Source: Styela clava
Lineage: Eukaryota > Chordata > Ascidiacea > Stolidobranchia > Styelidae
Direction of reading: 5' to 3'
DNA: 64,000 bases
NCBI RefSeq assembly: GCF_964204865.1
Contig: NC_135261.1
Span: 16,802,001 to 16,866,000, forward strand
Shown here: positions 12,124 through 25,200 of the stretch, piece after piece
Layout: the number at the start of each line of letters is the position of its first letter
How positions within the stretch are numbered: position 1 is the stretch's first letter
Notes under the pieces: model-generated
Told to the model about the DNA's origin: nothing
The model's input: the letters and a program-made list of their open reading frames with translations, nothing else
Database searches by the model: none
Program-made: the position numbers and the translations under genes

Positions 12124-12855
12124 CTAGGTGCTGGCAGGTGACAGGTAAGAAGAGAGCATGAATTTTTTAAATTTAAATTTAAAGATGTCATAAGTGGAGT
12201 CACGTAGACTGAGGGGAATACTGTTCCAAATTAGTACACCTTTGTATTTTAGGGAATTTTGTGTTAAGCCTAGGGAAAAACGTGGTACAAAAAGATTAGA
12301 CTTAGTCGAGGAGCGGGTATTGTGCTCATGTACATTACTAAGACTTAGAAAATAATTGTCAAAAGCTGCGGGTAGATTATTGTTGTGGTATTGGTGCATA
12401 ATCTTGGAGACCTCTAATTTGTAGATGTCTGACAATTTTAGCACCCTGGTCTTAGGGTATAGGATGTTTAGGTTGGAACGAAAAGGAGCTCTAGCGAGAG
12501 TTCTAACAGCTCTATTTTGAAGAACTTTTAATTTATGCAAATTTGTTTGGGAGGCAGCCCCCCAAGCAGCTACAGCATATTGTATATATGGTTGGAAAAG
12601 GGCAAAGTATACGGTTCGAAGGGTTGCGTCATGTATATAATGCCTGAGCTTTCCTAGAATACCTACTGATCTTGAAAGTTTCCTATGTATTTCAACAGTG
12701 TGGGTGTTCCACTTTAATTTGTTGTCAATAATGAGCCCTAAATATTTGTAAGAGTTGACAATTTCGAGCGAGATTCCTTTAATCACACTAACCCTTACAC
12801 ATTTGCATGCTATACACAGCATAAATTCGACCAAGGATAAAAATTTTGTACACAC
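12124..12855 (-). pseudogene. LINE reverse transcriptase C-terminal fragment
   Basis: A 243-codon open frame matches the thumb and C-terminal part of non-LTR retrotransposon polymerases of the Jockey/CR1/L2 type. It contains YKYLGLIIDNKLKWNTH, then LRTVYFALFQPYIQYAVAAW, LQNRAVRTLARAP and the terminal NSIPLSLRDS. The catalytic RT palm (the xADD box) and the endonuclease are absent, so this is a 5'-truncated copy, as LINE insertions often are. It belongs to a different lineage from the copy at 13524-14882 by sequence. Confidence 0.8.
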
Positions 12856-12890
12856 GCAGGACGCAGCATATAGTACTACAGCAAGTTAAA

Positions 12891-13450
12891 ATGTAGGGGA
12901 GAATCCAAATATACCTCGACGTACAGGAGTTAAATTTTACCGTCTACAACCCTCACAAAGAATCACACCACCCAAACAGAAAACAAAGTTCACGCATGTG
13001 GAATATCAGAAACCCAACATTGAAAAGAAAGGAAACATGCGCATGCAGATATCAGAATGTGAACAGCCATATTAAGGAAAATCTAGAACAAAATAAATGG
13101 CCAACTAGAATGCAAAACAGATGGAGAGAGCTCAACTGCTTGTTCAAAATTAATTAGTAATCTCAGAAACAATAACAATAGGGGAGAATCCAAATATACC
13201 TCGACTGGTCACCTAATTACAATATTAGGTACAGGAGTTTAATTCTACTGTCTACAACCCTCACAAAGAATCACACCACCCAAATAGAAAACAAAGTTCA
13301 CGCATGTGGAATATCAGAAACCCAACATTGAATGAAAAGGAAACATGCGCACGCAGATATCAGAATGTGAACAGCCATATTAAGGAAAATCTTATGCTAT
13401 AGAACATGCCAACTAGAATGCAAAACAGATGAAGAGAGCTCAACTTATGT
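12891..13450. repeat. Two ~250-270-bp direct repeats
   Basis: The block beginning aggggagaatccaaatatac at about 12896 recurs at about 13181 and shares over 200 bp (ctacaaccctcacaaagaat, acgcatgtggaatatcagaa, gaacagccatattaaggaaa). The second copy has an extra piece (ctggtcacctaattacaata) near its start. It is non-coding and lies between the two LINE fragments inside the hAT element. Confidence 0.8.
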
Positions 13451-13523
13451 CATGGTCTTTCTTTTGAAGTTGTAGCTAATTACATACGAAAAATATATAA
13501 CAGTGTGATTCTAATAATAAATT

Positions 13524-14882
13524 TTAATATTTTGATACCAAGTAGGACTTGACTTTTTTCTGAAAAGATTTTTTGGATTTCAATGTCTTCAAATTCAAGG
13601 GGAGAGAATTCCACAGCTTGGGCCCAGTATAACATAAGGCATGCTGGCTCACAGATGTACTCATAAAAGGTATGAACAGGTTGGAACTACTTCTTCGATT
13701 GGAAGTAATTTTAGTTAGTATGTCGTCGAAGCAGTTTGGCAAGGAATTGTTATGGAAATCATGGACTAATGATAATACTTCAAATTTCATTAAATCTTCA
13801 ACTTTGAGTATATTTAGCTTTTTATAGAAATGGTTTACACTTTCACGTTTACCTTTCCTAAAAAGAATTCTTAAAAAATTATTATAAATACTTTGCAATT
13901 TTGAGACAAGTGTTTTATTACCATGGAGCCAGACTGAGCAACAATATCGGATATAGCTGAGTAGTAATGATTGGAACATTGCTAGTAAAGCTGATTGATT
14001 AACACACTGGAATACTTTGGCAGCAACTGCCAAGTTTCTTTTTGTTTTACCAATAACATGCAGTATGTGTGATTTCCAAGACAGATTTTCATCGAAGATA
14101 ACTCCTAGAAATTTTATTTCTTTCACTCTTTCAATTTCATTGCCATTGAGCAGCAGTGGTTTTGTACAACTCACACTTTTATGCTTGCTTGGATGGAATA
14201 ATACAAATTTAGTCATGTTAGCATTAAGAGATAATTTATTAACTAACATCCAGCTATGAATGTTGGCTAGTTCGTAGTTTGCAACTGTGAACAGATCTTA
14301 AAGGTTTTCCCCATGAAGAATCAAGTCAGTGTCATCAGCAAATATGATTGACTCAGAGGATTTCAGACACCTGGACATATCATTAATGTAGGCTAGAAAA
14401 GATAATGGACCAAGTAAAGATCCTTGAGGAACTCCGGGCTTCATGACACAAATATTTGTAGAGAATGAATTGTCATATTGCACAATTTGTTTTCTGTCTT
14501 GCAGGTAGCTCCTGATCCAATTGAATGGGACGCCTCTAATTCCATAGTGATAGAGCTTACTTAAAAGGATGGAATGGTCAATGGTGTCAAAAGCTTTTGA
14601 AATATCAAGGAATATTCAAATTGCATGTTGTTTGCCTTCAAAGGCCTTGGTTAGTTTGTGTACCAAAACATTAGCAGCCATAGCAGTGGAGTGTTGCTTG
14701 TAGAAACCGAATTGATGCGAGTGGAAAACATTGTTGGTTTCAAAGTAGTTTGACATTCTACTATACATTATTTTTTCAAGAATCTTAGGCAATCGGCACC
14801 AATCGGCAAAAGCGACAATTTTTAACGATAAGAAATTGTCTTTAAAACCGGTCCAAGTCAAGGGATTAATAAATATAGACAT
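13524..14882 (-). pseudogene. LINE polymerase fragment, broken
   Basis: Minus-strand pieces of one non-LTR polymerase lie in order: RT fingers (14882-14616: RLPKILEKIMYSRMS, FHSHQFGF), palm (14483-14298: [13 protein letters not shown] and [11 protein letters not shown]) and thumb/C-terminus (14249-13524: IKFLGVIFDENLSWKSH, KLWNSLPLNLK). Frame changes and stops separate the pieces and the endonuclease is missing. The family looks Jockey/CR1-like. A more decayed copy of the same family lies at 17980-18180. Confidence 0.8.
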
Positions 14883-15075
14883 AGTTTATTTTGAAACCTC
14901 TTTCAAAAGGAAAGGATATATTTACCCAGATAAATACAATGACATATTAACAGAAACTTCGGGAAAGCAGACAAAACCTAAAATAAGGTTTAAAACGTTA
15001 CTATGAAGAAAGGAAAGTTAATGCAAAGATAAGGACATGCGTCGCTCACTCATAAATATATATGCTACTAGACTT

Positions 15076-16271
15076 CTACTGCTTGAACATATATGCAACA
15101 CGCCGCGGTTTCTTGGAAGCAAAATGCTCAATAACGCGCTGATTAAAGTCATGCATCCCAGATATAACTTCTCTGTGAATGGATAAAACAGCCAAGGAAT
15201 TTAATCTATCTTGCTTCATTGTGTTTCTGAGATACGTTTTAATACGCTTCAGCGTGCTGAATGTTCGCTTTGCGTCGGCGGAAGAAATAGGCGTCGTCAA
15301 AATGATGTCCAGAAATTTTGCAGACGCCGCAAAGGTAGTTACTAGAGTGTTATCTATGAGGAACCCATAGAGCGCGCAATTTGATGTGATGTTCAAAAAA
15401 GTTTGATTGGTGTATATACATCGCAATTCATTTTCCAATTTACCCACGTTTATCATGGGGTAAAATTTGGAGACAGTAGCCAACAAATGGATGGGAAATT
15501 GACCTGCAAATTTTGAAAAATTTTTGGGGTTCATCAAAGAGAACGCGGCAAGGTGTTCAGTGCGCAGACGATCGCCTATTTGATTCACCAGAATGTCACA
15601 GCATTCCTTTGCAGACAAAATCAAACGCTGCGTTGTTTGCCCGCGGCGTAAAGAAGCACTCCATGTGTCGTCGTATTTTATTGTTTCCCGGATACGAGAT
15701 ACAGCATTGCAGAAGTCTGAAATACACGACTGCACAGACGCTCTATCCATTAGCCTTGACTGCAATGCGCCGTATAATACATCCACGTGATAGAATATTG
15801 TGGAGAAAAAGCGAGAAAAAATGAAAACTCACCATCTTCTAGCAGAAGCTTTAGACCTGCCGCCTCCCTCACAGAGCGTTCGTCCCAAACCGGAGAGCTC
15901 TGAATGCCATTGAAACACTCAATGAGCTCAGACCTAATTTCGGACACGCCCTGCACCATGCGTGATTGGAAGTTCCAACGTGTTGGTGCACAAGCTGGGA
16001 GACGGCGGCTACATATCTGGCGAAGGAGGTCAGAGCGCTTCGGCGAAACGGAAAAAAATGAAGAAAACCCCGAAACATTTGTTGCAAAAAATATACGGAC
16101 GAGAGGGGTATCAAGACACATATTTTTAATAACGAGGTTAAATTGGTGTGCATAACAATGTAAAAAATGCGCATGAGGAAAATCTTCTTTTATATAAATT
16201 TGAACACCATGTTTCGACCCACTCATGACTGCCGCGCCGTCATAAGTTTGAGCTATCAATTTTGACTTCAA
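15076..16271 (-). pseudogene. hAT transposase relic (ZMYM1/DUF4371-like)
   Basis: The N-terminal part present (16271-15830) has AQTYDGAAVMSGSKHGVQ and AHFLHCYAHQFNLVIKN, the catalytic-core hallmark of ZMYM-type hAT transposases. The C-terminal part (15786-15076) has TTPISSADAKRTFSTLKRIK followed by RLNSLAVLSIHRE, the hAT dimerisation region. The parts lie in different frames joined near 15780-15830, by a frameshift or an unresolved short intron. The zinc finger and the first half of the RNase-H fold are missing upstream. It is the only transposase in the 9324-16735 element and is read from its right end inward. Confidence 0.82.
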
Positions 16272-16735
16272 TTTTGACTAAAGGTCTCTAACTGATTCAA
16301 ATAGCGAAACAAGCGACAAAAACGAAGGCGAGGAAACTATCAACTCTTCAAGCAACCAACGAACGAGAAGGAATGCGTGAATATGTCAACACGTTGTTGT
16401 AAGAAACGTCGGCATTGTGTCGTCATAATTTTGGGGCTAGCCCCGATCGGCCCTGATGATTCAGTAAAAGAAACAGAAAACAAACGAGACAAACGCGGCG
16501 AGTGGAAGATAAAAGAGAGAATACGATATACAATGAGCAACCGGGGCAAAATCGGCGTCGTCCCGTCGACGTTCGGCGAAGGCTTTGCGAGCGAAAAATG
16601 AACCATGTCGGGAGAATATGGCTAGTGTAGACAGTCTGTGCAACCGATATTGAGGTATTTTTCGAATATTTTTTATTATACCGAAAAAACAACCGGGGCA
16701 TTGCCCCGGTTGGCCCTATTGACGCGCCGCCACTG

Positions 16736-17105
16736 ATTAACGGTATATTCACAAATGAATGTACCAGATTTTAATTGATCATGTGGAATTATATCTACTT
16801 AAACCCCAACCCTAACCCCAAATCCATCAAAACTGTACCCATAAGAAAAACGTTACAACTTATCCAATATTTGTCACCATAAGAGACAACCCTATCTTTA
16901 CGGCCCACCTGCCGCGGTTACGGCAGCAAAATTTTACCTGCCATTGGTTTTCAATTTGCTGCCGCGCTAACGGCAGCTCGACATTGGTTTGTGGCAGCTA
17001 AAAAGTCAGTCGCCATAGGTTTGGCCGTAGCGGCCATGGTATGGAAATACCGCCATGGTTTTGCGGCAGCTGCAGACGCCACAGAATACTTAAAACTGCA
17101 CTTGA
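16736..17105. repeat. Right half of the GC-rich repeat split by hAT
   Basis: After the ATTAACGG target duplication the sequence continues ggtatattcacaaatgaatg and matches 7398-7740 nearly to its end, including the tacctgccattggttttcaa and ccgccatggttttgcggcag segments. The left half is at 9215-9323. This copy has a short insertion (taccagattttaattgatca) relative to the intact one. Confidence 0.75.
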
Positions 17106-17144
17106 TGTGGGCAGTATTGGGTCCAAAATTTGCTGCATTGGACT

Positions 17145-17225
17145 CGAAAGAAACCTATGGTTATTGGACACGAAAGAAACCTATGGTAATTGGACACGAA
17201 AAAGCCTATGGTTTTTGGACAGTGG
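17145..17225. repeat. Short tandem repeat, ~26-bp unit
   Basis: Three successive units of the form ggacacgaaagaaacctatg-gttatt occur, then a fourth diverged one ending in ttggacagtggacac. The array abuts the GC-rich repeat. An open frame on the + strand spans it only because the repeat lacks stops in that frame. Confidence 0.6.
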
Positions 17226-17979
17226 ACACAATGTATATGAATAAGTATAAGTTTATTTCGACTCCATATTCAGCATAGTAGACGATAAAATGATTGATAA
17301 AAACAAAATAAATACAACTTATTAAAGAATCAGGAGCGCAAACATATACGCTTTGCCCATTGGACGCCCTTTTACAAATTTCCCGTTAACTTGCACAAAT
17401 AAGACAAATGTAATGATCATCAGTGCAGAGAAGATCCAGGGGTAGTTGAATGGCAGTCGAGTTTTTGTGTGATAATCTTTTTTTAATATCCTTTATTACC
17501 ACCATAGGAAAATGCGTGCACATTGAAACTAGATGCCGATTGAAACGTAGATTTTCTCTGATGTTGCGTTGTTGTGATTGTGGCGCAACAATGTGAAATT
17601 CAAGGTTATGCATGCAAACTGTGAAATCTCTAAAGACAGCGTGCTGCGAGCATTGGACAAGTGATTATGCTTATTCAAAATTGGGAGAGATTTTATAAAT
17701 TCATTAGTTAGGCAGACGACAAGGGCAATACTATCAACAAGACGATTTAATTTAGTTACATAAGGTCAATAAATTGGTGTTGCAACAAATTGTTAGTCAA
17801 TATATCACACCTCTTATTTGAAGAAAGAAGTGCATTCTTTCTATTCGACCTTTAGATATGACCTCCACTCTTGCGACAACTCTTTCTACCGATAATCTCA
17901 AGGTCCTGGTCAAAATAATCAATATTGACTTAACTGCAAGACTTCCGAATTTATTGTCCAGTCTCTTCCTGTAATGATA

Positions 17980-18180
17980 TTTTTGGATTTCAATGTTTTC
18001 AAATGGGAAAGAATTCATTCAATAGTTTGAGTCCAATATAACATAGAGCATGCTGGCGCTCAGATTTACTCATGAAAGGTATGTCGTCAAAGCAATTTCA
18101 AAGAATTGTTTTGAAAATTAATACTTCAAATTTCATTATTTCTTCTTAACCATGAGTATATTTAGCATTTGAAGTAATGG
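17980..18180 (-). repeat. Decayed LINE fragment related to 13524-14882
   Basis: The sequence tttttggatttcaatgtttt, then ccaatataacatagagcatg and atacttcaaatttcattatt, matches the 3' coding part of the LINE at about 13560-13830, with many indels. No open frame survives. 17226-17345 holds another dispersed repeat (aagtataagtttatttcgac) shared with about 9466-9560. Confidence 0.6.
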
Positions 18181-18604
18181 CTTACACTAGTGGTTCCCAA
18201 CCTTTCATGGCCCGTGATCCATTTCCGGTGGATTTTAGTGCTCATGACTAGGGGTGTATTCGAATCGAATTTCGAATCAGAACGTTCCGATTAGAATATT
18301 TCCGAATCTGATTCTATTGAATTTTTTTTTTAACTTGGAAAGAAGTAAAGCATTGTTTGTGATTTAGTAATAATGAAGAACTAAAAAATGAACTAAAAAA
18401 TGAATTTCTCGGAAAATATACGTCCCTTGAATAATTAAATTTTTTTAACACCTCAGGCGACACAGGTGACACATATTTTTTTTTCTTTCTAACAAAATCA
18501 TGTATGTGTATTGTGATCATTCTTTACTAATATTGACTTATATATATAATTTGTGCAAATGCCCTTTATTTCACATGTTATAGTATACAGCAGTATCTCT
18601 AGTA

Positions 18605-19214
18605 CAGTGGTCTCCAACACGCGGCTGCGTCATGGTCGAGATGAGTGGGCTTTACTATGAGTAGGTTATATCGTGTTATTTAACATCAAGAGTCCAGTCC
18701 GACAAACTGTAAAAAGTGAAACACCCCCTCCCCCCAATGCAACAATGGTGAAGGAGAAGGATTCAGAAGTCAATGTTCCAGAGTTTTACCGGTATGTGTC
18801 CGAAGAATAGTTCCCAAAGTTAATTGTAGGCTACACTACTTGCGATGTTTGGCAGTACTTATATTTGCGACCAGTTCTTTTTTTCAACATTGAAAGGTAA
18901 AAATTCAGCGTTCCGCACACGACCAACGAACGAGCATTTGCATGCTGCCTTAGACTAGCAAACTAACTCAAAATAATGCCAAACTTCAGTTTCTCGCCGC
19001 TATACAAAACGGCGCTAAATATCCAGCACACGTATATGAATATGTTTCATGTTTTGTTTGGTGTAAGATTCAAGTGTAATTTCAACACAGTACATTCAAA
19101 TTTCTTTTGTTATTTTATGTGTATCCATTTTGTAGCTGTTTGTTGGTTTGTTGCCCGCGTCGTCAATAAAGTTCAAAAAGTGGCCCATTACATATTTTGA
19201 GTTGGAGACCCCTG
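18605..19214. mobile_element. 610-bp hAT-type non-autonomous element
   Basis: The left end is CAGTGGTCTCCAAC and the reverse complement of the right end is CAGGGGTCTCCAAC. Flanking octamers CTCTAGTA (18597-18604) and CTCTGGTA (19215-19222) match at 7 of 8 positions, as expected for an ageing hAT target duplication. The interior has no recognisable transposase. Confidence 0.8.
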
Positions 19215-19231
19215 CTCTGGTACCTCTATTC

Positions 19232-20352
19232 CAGTGTTTTCCGAGTCCGCGGTCTCAAATGAGTCCGCAGAACGTTCGAATGAGTCCGCAACGACCAAAT
19301 TAGAAAGTTATGTAGTAGTATATTTAATATAGGTCACTAACCTTTTCAGTGTCGCAAAATTCATTGCGGGGCGAAAACGTTTTTACCAGACTTAAGTACC
19401 TGCCAAGTTACGATTCACGTTAGTATTTACATAAAACATAAAATTCAAGTTTATTCACATAAAATTAATCGAGTCAATAATTACTCGAAAAATTACTCGA
19501 ACAGCAAACTATTGGAATACCTGGTAACACGTGACTTGGACACAGCATGTCAATCGCGCTGAATCAAACGATTAAATTGCACAACGGACTCGCAGATTTC
19601 TGACAAAAACACGAGTTGACACGTACTTTTCGCTTCCGTTAAGATTGAGTGTCATATTTGTGTTTTTTATCTATTTGTTTCCTGTAACACCATTGGCACA
19701 TTTTTAAATGATCTTATTGTGCGCCAATATCGCATGAATTTCACATCTTTTCAGTGGGCCATTTGGTAAAATTCGATTCACCAATACAAATAACAAAGAT
19801 GTAACATTTCAAAATTTTCCGAGCGGATATAATAATTTGAATATACAATACCATTAGATGAGTTCTATCAGATTTCAATGGATACGCAGTAACAACATTT
19901 CGGAGGATTTGTTTCGAGGCAAAAAAGACATAGACTCGATACAGACAGAAAATGACAGCAAATTCAGGAACCAGTCATAAAGATATTGTTAATTTTTTAA
20001 TTTTACGAAGACGATCGATAAGGACAAAAATCAAAATGAATTTATTTGAAAATCTTAGTTGTAAATTCCTTCCTATGATTTTCGTCAGCGAATTGTAGCC
20101 AGTGATCTCATAATATCTTTCGAGTTTGTCAGAGCGAGCAGTTCTCGATGTCTCAATGACTGAGCACCTCGCTATGGTTTCGATTAAATTTTGTAAATAT
20201 GGATTGTAAACGGACTTCGTTAAAATTCTGTTGTCTTTGATTTTATTGCTCCTTCACACAGAGTTCGGTTTTAAAGTTACCGCAGGTTGAGTCCGCAAAG
20301 ATTTTCCCTGGTGTGAAAATAGTCCGCGACCAAAAAAGGTTGGGAAACACTG
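19232..20352. mobile_element. 1.1-kb hAT-type non-autonomous element
   Basis: The ends are CAGTGTTTTCC and, reverse-complemented, CAGTGTTTCCC, with a perfect 8-bp duplication CTCTATTC at 19224-19231 and 20353-20360. The subterminal regions share gagtccgc motifs (19244-19300 and 20287-20330). There is no transposase frame. It starts only about 10 bp from the end of the preceding element's target duplication. Confidence 0.85.
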
Positions 20353-20360
20353 CTCTATTC

Positions 20361-22150
20361 AGTTGTGTCATTCATCATTCCAGAAGTACAAATGACTTCG
20401 AAGGAACCATCGCAGTTTTATGTTTGATAAGGAATAATGCTATGCTATGATGTGGTAATAAAATGATGTCATTTGTAACCAAAAGATTGCTTATAATAAC
20501 AACATATTAGATAAAAATTCAAACATTTTAAGTGGCGAAAAAAAGAGATAGGGAAGGGGTAAAGAGTGACCCCAAGGTAATGAAATCAGGTAGAGCGGGA
20601 AATTTTGTTATAAAAGGAAAAGTATGCAAAGAAATTCGCTTTAAAATAAATTTTGAGCCGAGTAGCCTCCCTCCATTTGCGATTGCGACCAAACACTCTC
20701 AAAATATAAGTATCAAAAACTTTAAAATAGTAAAGTAAAGGCAGAAATTTTAAGAGGTCAAGCAAGGGTCAAAGAAACATCAATTGCTGTTTGAGCTATG
20801 TTACAAAAATAACCAAGAAAGTCGATGTTTCAGGAAACATCCGTTGGGATATGAGCTTGTTTGACCTAATTTTTCTCCTGTGGATAAAGTGTAGGCAATC
20901 TCTTTACCAATTATGCTTGGTTTTGATTTAGAGTTGTATAGCCGTGATTTGCGCAAAGCCGGCGTTAATAAAAATAACCTAATGTTGGGTGAACTCTGAC
21001 CCGCTTTTCATCCATTCAGTGTATGAAAATATTAATTGGTCTAAAGATTTCTACCAGGGTAACGTTCACGTGGAGCTTCGTTATCAGTCAAATTATGCAA
21101 ATCGTGTATGAGATTGCAAATTTGTACAATATTAATACTAACGTAGTCCCACCACTCTCTATGGTTTCCAACAATACAAACCAGAGTATTGGTCGGAGAC
21201 CGAAGACTTATCGATCGAAACTGCGGTTTCGATTCTTGACTTTATAGTGACTTTATAGTGACACCGCGTGTCCCATCACTAATTAATCAATGACTCGCTA
21301 TGATACGACATAATTCATCCAAAATCAATAGGATTCTGATCCGAGATATGATGAATGCACATGCAAAATTTGGAGCAGATTCAACCTTGCCTTCTTGAGA
21401 TATCGCGTTCATCTAACAGACAAACGAACAGACATATAGACAGACGAATACCTATCAACATACCTACCGATCTTAAGATCGATAAGTAATTAGTGAGCGA
21501 GGCGAATATTTTTTAGATGTTTCTAAAATGTCTAACAGGTATGTGGCCATCCAGCTTCTCATGTTTTGCTGCATCTGCGAGGTTAAATATGGGTAGGATG
21601 GGCAGTATACGAATGGAAAGCGTAAATGATATTATATGGAGAGTCACACGCATAAATTTTTATTTCAAAAAAACTTACAAAGTTATTTGCGAGAGGGTCA
21701 TACTTCGTTCGATAGCTGTTAACTCGCTCGTGGATCGCAAATTCGTAACCAAGGATTGCAACGCAGGGCGCGAAGATTTGGGCACATTTGATTTTGAGGA
21801 GTTTTATGATCGTAAAGTTCATTGTCAAAGAGTTGTCTACCCTAACACAACGGGAAACTGAGCCACTCATTTCGATACCTTTATCCAGTAAGATAATATA
21901 TTTGATTCTATAAAAAGTAAAAAATTACGATTATTTAGTGCTACAGACATTAAGCAATGTTTTATATAAAGTACAAATAACGATAAACAACAATGAAAGA
22001 AAGAGAATAAAAATGATATATAGAAGGCAATCCTTAAAAAAATAGCAAAAAAAGCATGAAAACAATTGGTAATATGGACTAATAAATCATTTCTGTGGGT
22101 CAATATTAAAAATCTAGTTCAATACATATATATGGTGTAAAATTTAAATA
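20361..22150. other. Intergenic, no gene recognised
   Basis: No supported coding region was seen. About 21290-21490 (ttgagatatcgcgttcatct, then cagacaaacgaacagacata and a short inverted pair around gatcttaagatc) looks like a common animal dispersed repeat. The open frames here have no family resemblance and no splice-consistent neighbours. Confidence 0.4.
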
Positions 22151-22207
22151 TGTATATATAAAAACTTTATGTGTACAGAATAGAAACCGTACTCATGTTT
22201 GGCAATT

Positions 22208-25200
22208 TTACATATTTGCGTGATAGCAAGGATCCCCGCACACAACATCTCCAATCTTCTTAGCTAATTTCACGTTCAGATCATCAAATCCGTTTTCCCA
22301 AGCGTCCATTATGACGTTTTCTTCACCTCCGGCTATTTGAGTAATCTCACCAAGTAGAGCTTCTTCGTCATATGGGCCGGTAGGCTTGATAGGCAACACT
22401 TTTATCTGAAATGAGATAATGAAAGTATTAAAACAACAGAACAGAATTTTTTATTAATTTAAAACTATAAATTCATTACTATTTTATTTTTCTTATGTCT
22501 TCAGCAAAGTTCTGCAACAAGTAATCGTAAAAATACTTACCATTCCTTTGTTTGCCACAGCTCGGAAATATTCAGCGGCAAAAACAGCATCGTCTTGTGG
22601 TTGTCCATCAGTTACCAGAAGAATCATATCATGAGAATCATCTCTGTTTTCGGGCGAATCAAAAATAGTAGCTGCATATGTAATTGCTTTGCCGGTACGA
22701 GTTCCTAGTAAAAGTAATACGATGGGGTGAAAATGTACATCGTCGGAGAATAATTACATGCATTTGTGTATTAGATCAATCGGCGCTCCGGTGTGTGTGG
22801 AGGTAACTAATTTTGTTCGCCTACTTCGTATATACACTTGGCTAAAACAGACAGTTCCCGAACTTGTAATAGAACTAAAATAAAGAGAATCGGAAAAAAA
22901 TTATCGCCTAACCCTAACCCGGTACATACATTACGGGAGTACCGATTAATCATTTAGATGCCCTGTCAAAAAAAATTCTGATTGTCATCGTAAATTCTTA
23001 AAGCTATTGCATTAAAAGGAAAGACTTCTTACCACTTCCGTCATATGGAACATTTCTGAGATGCTCGATAAATTCTTCATTTGTTCTGATCTGACCAAGG
23101 TTAACCTGTATTGGAAAGTGATAAAATGAAGCTAATAATTATGTGTTTGTTTTAAATCTAACGACTCCCTATAATCCCTATAAAAACTGACATGGGCAAA
23201 CTACGGCGCGTTGGGTACTTCAATTTGATCCGTTGGATGAAGCCACAACCAAACTAAATCCAAATTTTGATGTTTGAGCTAGAAAATAGCTCAAGGAATT
23301 TGTTAAGATTGAATTAAATTCAGTTTTGGTACGAAGCTTACTGTTTTCCACTTTTGCTTTTGTAACACTGTAACATTGGTCATAAAATGTCACTTTTTAC
23401 GTCACACTTACATGTCCCGCTAGTCTAGATGGGAAAACCTTGCCCACCCATGCTGTAAAACAATCCCACCAAGACAACTAGTATATAACAAAGATTGTAT
23501 TCGATATATAGTTTCATCTCTTTTTCTTTGGTTTATGAATCATTTAACCTTCTTTCTCAGGCTCTCACTTTTATTGGATATTATGTGAATGCCGCGTCAT
23601 CTGCTTTTTGATAGAATTCTATCAGAAGAATTATTGAAAAATGTTCATATTGGTACATACCTGCGATTCTACATCAACTTCAGAATTGTATCTTGCAAAG
23701 GCAAAACGAGATGAGTCGAGAGAAAGATCGAACTCTCTGAATTAAATATACATGTTAAAATTATTTAAGTCCAAATCTTTTATATGTATGTAAACTTATT
23801 AAATTAAGCACCATCTATATATTATTGAGTTGTAACCTAATTTATTGCCATACATAAATCATATTCAAGATTTGTTAAAAATCAAGTAGTTGACATTAAT
23901 ATACACAAACATACTGATTGTACACAATTTTAGTTTTCCTTTTGGTAGAAATTATGTGCAAAACCAAATAAAAGAGTTTAAAATACTCACGAAATGAAGC
24001 CGATTAGAAAATCAATCATTTTGTTCCAGTTTGGCAATGTGATGGACGAAGATGAATCAATCAAAAGCAATAAATCCATAAAGGCATGTGGCGGACAAGT
24101 TTCTGTTGAAAAGACAAAAAATGATAGTAACAAACTACCTTAGCTATTTTCAACCATTTTCCAGGCCAGCACAATTTGTAATCGTGGTGGGTTATCGGGA
24201 ACGTAGAAGCGCCCGCCAGTTGGCGCATCGTGTCAAGTAGTAGAAACACGCCTGCCATCGCATGTCTTTTAATGATATGATTAAGCCCACGTATCAATTT
24301 ACTCTCGTCTTGATGAATATAAAAATACTCTGAATTCTATTGCCTATGTATAATTAAACGGCACTAGACTGAAAACCAGAATATCTACAGATCCACGTCT
24401 AGAATGAATTTTCAACGTTTTATTATTCAATTTAAAAACATGACCATATGAAAAAGAATAAAAGTTTACATACTTGCACAGCAAGGCTTGGCAACGCTCC
24501 ATTTTAAATTGTTTTGACAAGTGCTTTGAATAGAATTTGGTGGGTAAAGATAAAATCCGTCATCCAAACATTTGTATTCACACACTGAGTTTACATCGGT
24601 GTCATTAGAACATGAAATTTCACCGTGCTTCAAAATTCCAGGTTCATTGCATTGTAGAGCTGTAATGAAAAGAGCGAATTTCAATGGACTACTCAAAAAT
24701 CGCACAATTACGTCAGTTTTCGGCAGAACCAATCTCCAACTCATTTAATCAACAAATCAATAATTGCATGTACCTTTGCACGTAGGTACTGATTCCGACC
24801 AGGCACCATATTGTTTACTTCCAGAGTTTTTGCAGATAGAATTTCTTTTTCCAATCATAGTGTAACCTGCACTGCACTTAAAGTTACAAATGTTTCCAAC
24901 TTTATCACCGTTGCATGAGACAGTTCCAAATTCTAAATACTTCGGTGCATTTCTACACGTGATTGCTAAATGATAAGAATAGATAAGATACCTTCAACCA
25001 GCCAATATTTTTTGAAATTCCATAAATGCTGTTCGAACAAAGACAAATTGTTGGCTAAGTTGATAAAATGTACCTTTTAAATACAGATTTATAAAAAAGA
25101 TAGTTATGGCTTACGGGCGCAAAAAGGTTCCTTTCCTTTCCATACACCTGTTTTAGGAATAGTGTCATGGAGAGAACATGTCCTCTGGGCATTTCCACCA

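Larger units (their letters stand above)
9324..16735. mobile_element. 7.4-kb hAT transposon with nested insertions
   Basis: The element starts CAGTGGCGGCGCGT and ends with the exact reverse complement; both subterminal regions carry an accggggca motif. A perfect 8-bp target duplication ATTAACGG flanks it (9316-9323 and 16736-16743), and the flanks together rebuild the dispersed repeat seen whole at 7291-7745. Inside are a minus-strand transposase relic (15076-16271), two LINE fragments, a 60-bp tandem array (11640-12020), a 270-bp direct repeat (12891-13450) and SINE-like pieces. The transposase lacks its N-terminal part, so the copy cannot move on its own. About 9420-11600 shows low-complexity DNA and dispersed repeats but no gene I can support. 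Confidence 0.87.

Noticed and set aside
21517-21861. 114-codon + strand frame with an overlapping minus-strand frame
   Set aside because: No family resemblance and no splice-consistent neighbours; a chance frame is as likely.
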